A DNA stretch of 26,596 bases from a virus. The translations under genes were made by a program, and so were the position numbers. Shown piece after piece: positions 21,548 to 26,596 of this stretch (positions within the stretch are counted from its first letter, which is position 1; each line of letters starts with the position of its first letter). A model generated the notes under the pieces. It saw only the letters and a list, made by a program, of their open reading frames with translations, made no database searches and was not told where the DNA came from. The stretch covers positions 1 through 26,596 of the IMG/VR virus record IMGVR_UViG_3300025646_000299; one strand, written 5' to 3'.

Positions 21548-23002
21548 TTAGTTGAACAACATAAAGTTGTTACCACCTTGAGTTACTAAACATCTTTCAG
21601 ATAAGTAGTTTACTGTCATAACGTCTAAGTCGCTAGTAGCAGCACCTACTGAATCAGTGATCCATGTTTTCATTCTGCGAGACTCAGTTTGAGAAGCACG
21701 GTAACGAACGTGTAAGAACGGACGTTTCATGTTTTTCCCTAACATTTCATCGTATACAGAAGATACACCAGCTGGGATAATAACTCCTCTAACGTCGTTA
21801 TATCCTAAGCTACCTCTTAAAGCACCATCATTAAGATATTTCCAGTCAGATTTGTAGAAGTCATAAGAACCTCTTCTAAATCCAGAAAAACCTAAATTTA
21901 ACGCCATATCTTCAGAGTTATCAAACACTCCGTAAGATGTACCACCATCACCGTAAGAATTTTGAGCAGCTAACATATCGTCAATGTTAAGTGAAAGAGC
22001 TCTATTAGCAAAAATCATGTTTTCTTCGATAGCACCTTGAGCATCAAATTTCTTAAGGATTTCATCAAATGATCCTAAGTCTTCAGAAGCAACTGATCCT
22101 ACGACACCAGTTGTAGTGTGTCCATAAGTTCTAATTGCATCAAATAAACCTTGAGTACCAGAACCATCAGCACCAAGATCGCTACCACCGATAGCTCCAG
22201 CGCCTGCTACAGAAAGCTTACCTTCAAGACATACCATTTCGCAGTAGTCAGTGAAACGAGCTCTAGTGTCACCTTCAGCTTTTAAATACCATAAGTAACC
22301 ATTTTGTCCTTGCTCACCAGAAACTTCAATCCAACCAATAGCAGATGCATCAGAACCAGTTACTCTATAAGTATCTTTAATGATAGTCATTTTGTTGCTA
22401 AAACTTTTGAAAGATGGTTCAACAGCTGCGAAATCGTTGGTTCCGCCACCTAGACCCATGCCATTAGTTCCTTTGTTAAACTCAGAGCCATATACAAATA
22501 AACTAGCTGTATTACCAGTATCATCTGTATAAGTATCGAAGCCAGTAACAGCACCTACAGTAGCAGCCTCGTAAGGAAGAATTGTAGCTGTTGTTAAATC
22601 TGCTGCGATCGCAGATACATAACCTGGAATTACAGCTCCATTATCATCAGATAAAACAACTGTTGCTCCTAAACGGATAGCGTGTGTTCCTGAATCTGCA
22701 ACTGTAAATACACCTGCGTCGGTTATAGTACCTGAATAAGATAAATGTAAACGACCTTGCTCAGACCACACAACGCGATCAGAAGCGCTAGCTTCTTCAG
22801 CACCTACTTGCGCTAAAAATCCTGAGATAGTTCTTTTACCATATCTTTCTACTTCTTGCTCGATTAATTCGGGTAAGTATTGTTGTGCCCAACCTAAAGT
22901 TGCGCTTGATGTGAAGTCTACGTAATTCGCCGATAACGCAGCCTTCGCTGGTGCTGGAACAGCATTTAAACTGCCTCCAGCTGTTGGGATTGCTATTGCC
23001 AT
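21548..23002 (-). CDS. Major capsid protein, 484 aa
   Basis: The length, the place after the scaffold gene and the strong terminator at its end all mark the capsid gene. The N-terminus is small-residue rich (AIAIPTAGGSLNAVPAPA), then comes a helix with LGWAQQYLPELIEQEVERYG and the stretch VVWSEQGRLHLSY, which I associate with capsid proteins of uncultured marine phages. An HK97-type fold is expected but cannot be read from the sequence. The central part (about 130-300) is Gly/Ala/Asp-rich. The C-terminus (YLSERCLVTQGGNNFMLFN) is beta-rich. No leader peptide for proteolytic removal is obvious. The start ATG at 23002 lies in an A/T-rich leader (TTAGAAATT) without Shine-Dalgarno. Confidence 0.85.
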   Translation of the reverse strand: MAIAIPTAGGSLNAVPAPAKAALSANYVDFTSSATLGWAQQYLPELIEQEVERYGKRTISGFLAQVGAEEASASDRVVWSEQGRLHLSYSGTITDAGVFTVADSGTHAIRLGATVVLSDDNGAVIPGYVSAIAADLTTATILPYEAATVGAVTGFDTYTDDTGNTASLFVYGSEFNKGTNGMGLGGGTNDFAAVEPSFKSFSNKMTIIKDTYRVTGSDASAIGWIEVSGEQGQNGYLWYLKAEGDTRARFTDYCEMVCLEGKLSVAGAGAIGGSDLGADGSGTQGLFDAIRTYGHTTTGVVGSVASEDLGSFDEILKKFDAQGAIEENMIFANRALSLNIDDMLAAQNSYGDGGTSYGVFDNSEDMALNLGFSGFRRGSYDFYKSDWKYLNDGALRGSLGYNDVRGVIIPAGVSSVYDEMLGKNMKRPFLHVRYRASQTESRRMKTWITDSVGAATSDLDVMTVNYLSERCLVTQGGNNFMLFN

Positions 23003-23024
23003 AATTTCTAATTTTTTAAATTAA

Positions 23025-24200
23025 TTATTTTCGTTTCATTTTAATTTTAAAATCATTAGAAGTTTCACCGCTTAACACTCTAAACTTAGTTCCGCCGACC
23101 TTTACTTCACCGTGATTTTGTCTCGGTTCCATATTTACGTTTTTACTTTTGGCGACACTGTCCTTGACAGCATCTGCTCGGCCTTGATCGTAAAAGTGTT
23201 TAGCTATAGCATCTGCGTTCATTGCTGTAAACAGGGATTTGTGGTAACCTTTAGCGTCTGACATCGTATTATCCTCAGCCAAAAACTTTTTGACAAAATT
23301 ATTGATGTCGCTTTGAGTTGCCTTAACCTGATCAGCATTGTTCACATTAAATCTATATGTCTTATCTCCGACGTTATATTCAAAACCTTTGAACTTGTCG
23401 TTAAAAACCTGATCGGTTTTTTGTAAGAACGTAGATTTAGCTTTTTCTGCTAATTTGCTAGCTTCCTCTGATTCTTTGTTATATCGATTAAAGAAATCCA
23501 TTGCCTTCTGCGCTTCTGGCGGAAGATTAGAACCAGCTTTAATCTGATCGTAATATTTAGACTTTTGCCCGTCTAAGTAGGCCTTCGCGCTTGCAACTTG
23601 CTCTTTTAGCGCTAGCTTTTTTCTTCTAATATCTTTTTCATCGTCTAACTCTTCGTCGTAGTTAAATGAATCTTCAATTAGAAAATCTATTTCATCAGCC
23701 GATAAATGCGGCTTTGTCATTCTATAATACTCTGTTAGAGCTGTCATGTTATCTAATTGAGAATAATCTTTATTTAGATTAACATAATCTTCTAACGTTC
23801 CACCAGTTTCTTCCATAAAGTCAACTAACTTTTGGATATTCTCTGGTAATGGTTTTCCTGTAGCTTGTGCCTCAACTATAGCTTCTTCAACTTTTTCAGT
23901 TATTTCTTCTACAGCTTCTTCAGTTTTACTGGTTATTTCTTCAAGAGCGGGTTGTTCATCTTGAATGGTCTCTTCCCCTTGTGGTACTTCTTCAACCACT
24001 TCTTGTACAGCTCCGGCTTGTTGATCTGTAGCCACGTCTGTTGTTTCTTGCTCTTTATCGGCATCTTCTACTTTTTCTTCTTTTTCACTAACTGGTGGTT
24101 TGCTAAGATCTAGCTTAACAACATTATCTTCCACCGACTTAGTTATCTTTTTCATATCAACTTTTACGACATTGTCGTCGTCTTTTTTAATTTTGCTCAT
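23025..24200 (-). CDS. Capsid assembly scaffold protein, 391 aa
   Basis: The gene between portal and capsid encodes a very acidic protein. Residues 1-115 are mostly Glu, Val, Lys and Gln with no fixed structure (DKEQETTDVATDQ, EEITEKVEEAIVEA). Residues about 120-230 are helical (LPENIQKLVDFMEETGGTLE, then DEIDFLIEDSFNYDEELDDE). A Lys/Ala-rich helix (about 230-275) and a basic tail (FKIKMKRK) end the protein. A disordered acidic start, helical middle and basic C-terminus, which binds the capsid shell in T7 and P22 scaffolds, is the standard architecture. No serine-protease motif is visible, so scaffold removal probably occurs by exit rather than by a fused protease. The stop is 23 bases before the capsid ATG. 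Confidence 0.8.
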   Translation of the reverse strand: MSKIKKDDDNVVKVDMKKITKSVEDNVVKLDLSKPPVSEKEEKVEDADKEQETTDVATDQQAGAVQEVVEEVPQGEETIQDEQPALEEITSKTEEAVEEITEKVEEAIVEAQATGKPLPENIQKLVDFMEETGGTLEDYVNLNKDYSQLDNMTALTEYYRMTKPHLSADEIDFLIEDSFNYDEELDDEKDIRRKKLALKEQVASAKAYLDGQKSKYYDQIKAGSNLPPEAQKAMDFFNRYNKESEEASKLAEKAKSTFLQKTDQVFNDKFKGFEYNVGDKTYRFNVNNADQVKATQSDINNFVKKFLAEDNTMSDAKGYHKSLFTAMNADAIAKHFYDQGRADAVKDSVAKSKNVNMEPRQNHGEVKVGGTKFRVLSGETSNDFKIKMKRK

Positions 24201-24223
24201 AAAATAAAATATAAAATTAGTAA

Positions 24224-26596
24224 TTATCTAGGTTCAAATCCACCTAGATTAAATCCACCAAGTATATCATTACCTGCAGATTCAAACTTTTTAGGTGGAG
24301 CACCTGTTCTTCTTTGTTCAATTAATTCACTTTGCTGTGAAGCTTGTATCTTTGTTCTCTCGTCCTTTCTATCTTCTTTTTGTTGCTCGCGAGTTTTTAA
24401 AGATTCAGTTTCCATAGCTTTTAATTGCATGTTCATTTGGAACTCAAGTTGCATTAACTGCTTTTTAAGCTCTGCATCAGCTTGCGTTTCTTGCATTTTT
24501 AATTGACTCTTTAGTTGCTCCATCTGAGCTTCCATCTGAGTTAATACTTGTTGCTTTTGAACTTCTGCTTGAGCAGCGACTTGCTGTGCCTCTGCATTGG
24601 CTTGAGCTTGAGCTTGTATATTTTGTTGAGCCATCATTTGATCTCGCTCTATTTTTTGTTTTCTTCTAACCTTTAACAATTGATTAGCAAGTCTAACGTT
24701 TTTAATTTCTCTAATATCGATAGCGTCTTCAAGATCGATGTTCTGCTGAGCTAACGCTACTTGAATATTATTTTCAAGCATAGCTTTTTCTTCTTCGTCT
24801 GGAGCTAATTCAATAAATATACCAAAGTCATATAAATGTAAATTACTCATTTCTTCAAGAGTAGCTACATTGTGAGTTCCAATAGCTTGAATAAACGCGT
24901 CTTTTGTTGGAGAGTATTCTATTATATCAGATATTCTTAGTGATAATTGCTCTGCTACATCCGCGGTTAAGAATAAACCAGCTTGAAGTATATGTCTTGT
25001 CGCGGTATTTGAGTTTGCTGCAGCAAGCTTTTGAACACCAACTAAAGCGTTTTTATCTGGCATGCTACCATCACGAGCTTCGTTTAATCCCGTTGTATCG
25101 CGGATCATTTGTAGATAATAGTTATAGGTTGTAATTAAACTTTGTAATTTTGCACCTCCATTACTATTTCTAATCTCTTGAATAGGCACACGACCAGGAT
25201 TCATATCACCTTCAGCAGTCATTGATCGACCAATAACAGAACCTGTTTGGAAGAACATATTTAATGCTTCTTGTGGATTATAGTTTGTTCCGTTACCTAA
25301 ATCGATTTCAGCTAAACCATCTGCATCAAGATAAACTCCATCAGGAACCATTCTTGACATTACTTGTTGTAGCTTCAAATGAGTTAATTGGATCATATCA
25401 GCAAAACCAGTGATGCGGCTAACTAATGATTCAATTTTACCATTGTACATTCTTGGAGCAACAATACTATAATTCATTTTAACTTTAGTGTAATCACTCT
25501 TTGGTCTCATCATATTTTTTGACAACTCCCATTTAAGAAGTTTCTCAGAACCCATAATCATAGCACCTTCGTATAATACTTCAACTTGTTTTTGAAGTCT
25601 CGTAAAGTTTACTTCCATATCAGATGGAGGATTAAAGGTATCATCTTTTTCTATGGCTTTTTCAGCACCAGTAGCAGTTTCTTTTACTTTATACACTTCG
25701 TTCATATAAGTTTTATAGTTGAAGTATAAAACAGAAACTTGATTATTGTCCTCTTGTCTTTCGTTACTATAATTAGGTGTAACGTATCTACCAAGATTTT
25801 GGGTGCTCATTTGCTTAATATCCTCTAGATCTTCTTCTGATAAATGAGGGAATTGTTTTACTAATTCGTTAATTGCAATAACTTTAACTTCACCAACATA
25901 ATATACATCGTCAAAGTACGGTGAATCAGTATAAGAGTAAACTAAGTTAGCTGGATCAACATATTTTACCACAGCACCTTCAGATGTATTAAATTCAGTT
26001 TTTACAGCACCAATACCTAATACAGCAAGATCGTAATAAAATCTTTTCTTTGTGAGTTCATATCTACTACCGTCAAGCAAAGTATTAATAGCTTGCTCCT
26101 CTGCCATTTCTACAGCTTGCTTATAATCAAGTTGCATGTGTAAAGCTAATTCTTCTTCATCTTGTGGCAATGACGCTGGATCGTTAGCATATAGGTTAAT
26201 ACCAAAAGCTTCTTCAGCAAAGTTATTTATTTCTTGAGTACGCATATCATCTAATATAGACTGCATATACTCTGTTCTTTTTTGAACGCCAAAAGGATCT
26301 TGAGAATAAGCTTTTATATCATAGGTTCTTTCAGCAATACCATTAACCACAATATCTACAAACTTAGGTATAATAGGTACTGGCTTCCAGTCTAGGTTTA
26401 AGTAGCTTAAGTCACCATTTATAGATAACTCATCTTTATATTTTTGTATTGATTGCTCTCCTCTAGCGTAAAGTCTTAGTTTATGGAAATATTCTTGGTT
26501 GTTGTTATATCTATAGTTTCCGTAGCCATCATTGAACCATTCTTGTTCAATAGCTTTACCTACTTTTAAACCATAATCATAACTAACCTTTTCAAT
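24224..26596 (-). CDS. Portal protein, 5' end outside the window (at least 790 aa)
   Basis: The frame has no stop up to the right edge. The 82 codons before the GTG at 26350 are coding (YARGEQSIQKYKDELSINGD, LDWKPVPIIPKFVDIVVNGI), so that GTG is an internal valine and not the start. The wing and stem region follows (RRFYYDLAVLG-like helices; YVDPANLVYSYTDSPYFDDV; LTHLKLQQVMSRMVPDGVYL). Near ORF residues 410-440, counting from the GTG, a conserved-looking stretch (TTYNYYLQMIRDTTGLNEAR, DGSMPDKNALVGVQK) matches the tunnel-helix region of podovirus-type portals. The last 140 residues are a Gln/Ala/Met-rich helix, comparable in place and length to the P22 portal barrel, ending in a Gly-rich tail (DILGGFNLGGFEPR). 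It forms the dodecameric DNA gate at one capsid vertex. Scaffold and capsid genes follow directly. Confidence 0.85.
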   Translation of the reverse strand: MEKVSYDYGLKVGKAIEQEWFNDGYGNYRYNNNQEYFHKLRLYARGEQSIQKYKDELSINGDLSYLNLDWKPVPIIPKFVDIVVNGIAERTYDIKAYSQDPFGVQKRTEYMQSILDDMRTQEINNFAEEAFGINLYANDPASLPQDEEELALHMQLDYKQAVEMAEEQAINTLLDGSRYELTKKRFYYDLAVLGIGAVKTEFNTSEGAVVKYVDPANLVYSYTDSPYFDDVYYVGEVKVIAINELVKQFPHLSEEDLEDIKQMSTQNLGRYVTPNYSNERQEDNNQVSVLYFNYKTYMNEVYKVKETATGAEKAIEKDDTFNPPSDMEVNFTRLQKQVEVLYEGAMIMGSEKLLKWELSKNMMRPKSDYTKVKMNYSIVAPRMYNGKIESLVSRITGFADMIQLTHLKLQQVMSRMVPDGVYLDADGLAEIDLGNGTNYNPQEALNMFFQTGSVIGRSMTAEGDMNPGRVPIQEIRNSNGGAKLQSLITTYNYYLQMIRDTTGLNEARDGSMPDKNALVGVQKLAAANSNTATRHILQAGLFLTADVAEQLSLRISDIIEYSPTKDAFIQAIGTHNVATLEEMSNLHLYDFGIFIELAPDEEEKAMLENNIQVALAQQNIDLEDAIDIREIKNVRLANQLLKVRRKQKIERDQMMAQQNIQAQAQANAEAQQVAAQAEVQKQQVLTQMEAQMEQLKSQLKMQETQADAELKKQLMQLEFQMNMQLKAMETESLKTREQQKEDRKDERTKIQASQQSELIEQRRTGAPPKKFESAGNDILGGFNLGGFEPR

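Noticed and set aside
26350-26350. GTG as the start codon of the portal gene
   Set aside because: The same frame stays open and protein-like for 82 more codons to the right edge, so this is an internal valine and the gene is cut by the window.
1-26596. tRNA genes, CRISPR array, integrase or attachment site
   Set aside because: No cloverleaf-like intergenic sequence, spaced direct DNA repeats or recombinase motifs are visible, and almost all of the window is coding.

Overview
The window is a strongly AT-rich stretch of a tailed-phage genome and holds only virion genes. Every gene is on the minus strand, so transcription runs from right to left: portal, scaffold, major capsid protein, three head/connector-type proteins, a 2339-residue tail protein, a small beta-rich protein, two internal-virion-like proteins, a 2943-residue multidomain protein, and the start of a small coiled-coil gene at the left edge. 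The window cuts the portal gene and the coiled-coil gene. Genes are tightly packed (1-65 base gaps or overlaps), and no gap exceeds 300 bases. No tRNA, integrase, CRISPR array or insertion sequence is visible.

The gene order matches the structural block of short-tailed (T7/P22-type) phages: portal - scaffold - capsid - connector/gatekeeper - nozzle - three ejection-type proteins of increasing size. T7 has gp8-gp9-gp10-gp11-gp12-gp14-gp15-gp16 in the same order. Function calls for the connector and ejection proteins rest mostly on this order, sequence character, and remembered resemblance to proteins of uncultured marine phages. No database search was run. The host is probably a Bacteroidota bacterium, possibly a marine flavobacterium. 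Two things support this: the end of the large tail protein carries about four BACON-like beta domains, and none of the ten visible gene leaders has a Shine-Dalgarno sequence, all being A/T-rich. A crAss-like relationship is possible but not shown.

Right part (about 20.6-26.6 kb): the portal, with a very Gln-rich C-terminal helix, the acidic scaffold and the capsid protein make the head. A clear intrinsic terminator directly follows the capsid gene and probably sets capsid expression above the downstream genes. Middle (about 11.6-20.6 kb): two connector candidates and the giant tail protein, whose C-terminal BACON-like repeats are good candidates for surface or glycan contact. Left part (about 0.1-11.6 kb): the presumed ejection proteins.

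The most unusual item is the 2943-residue protein. It combines an HExxH metallopeptidase-like motif, a sigma-70 region-2-like segment, a Trp-Cys-containing unknown domain, a HAD phosphatase-like domain, membrane-prone helices and a C-terminal Cys3His finger. Five copies of a hexapeptide, [ILV]-[KR]-F-S-[RKM]-S, punctuate its middle. Two of them bracket the HAD domain exactly, and they are written with different synonymous codons. They look like selected protein-level joints, perhaps processing sites, so this may be a polyprotein of effectors delivered into the cell with the DNA.
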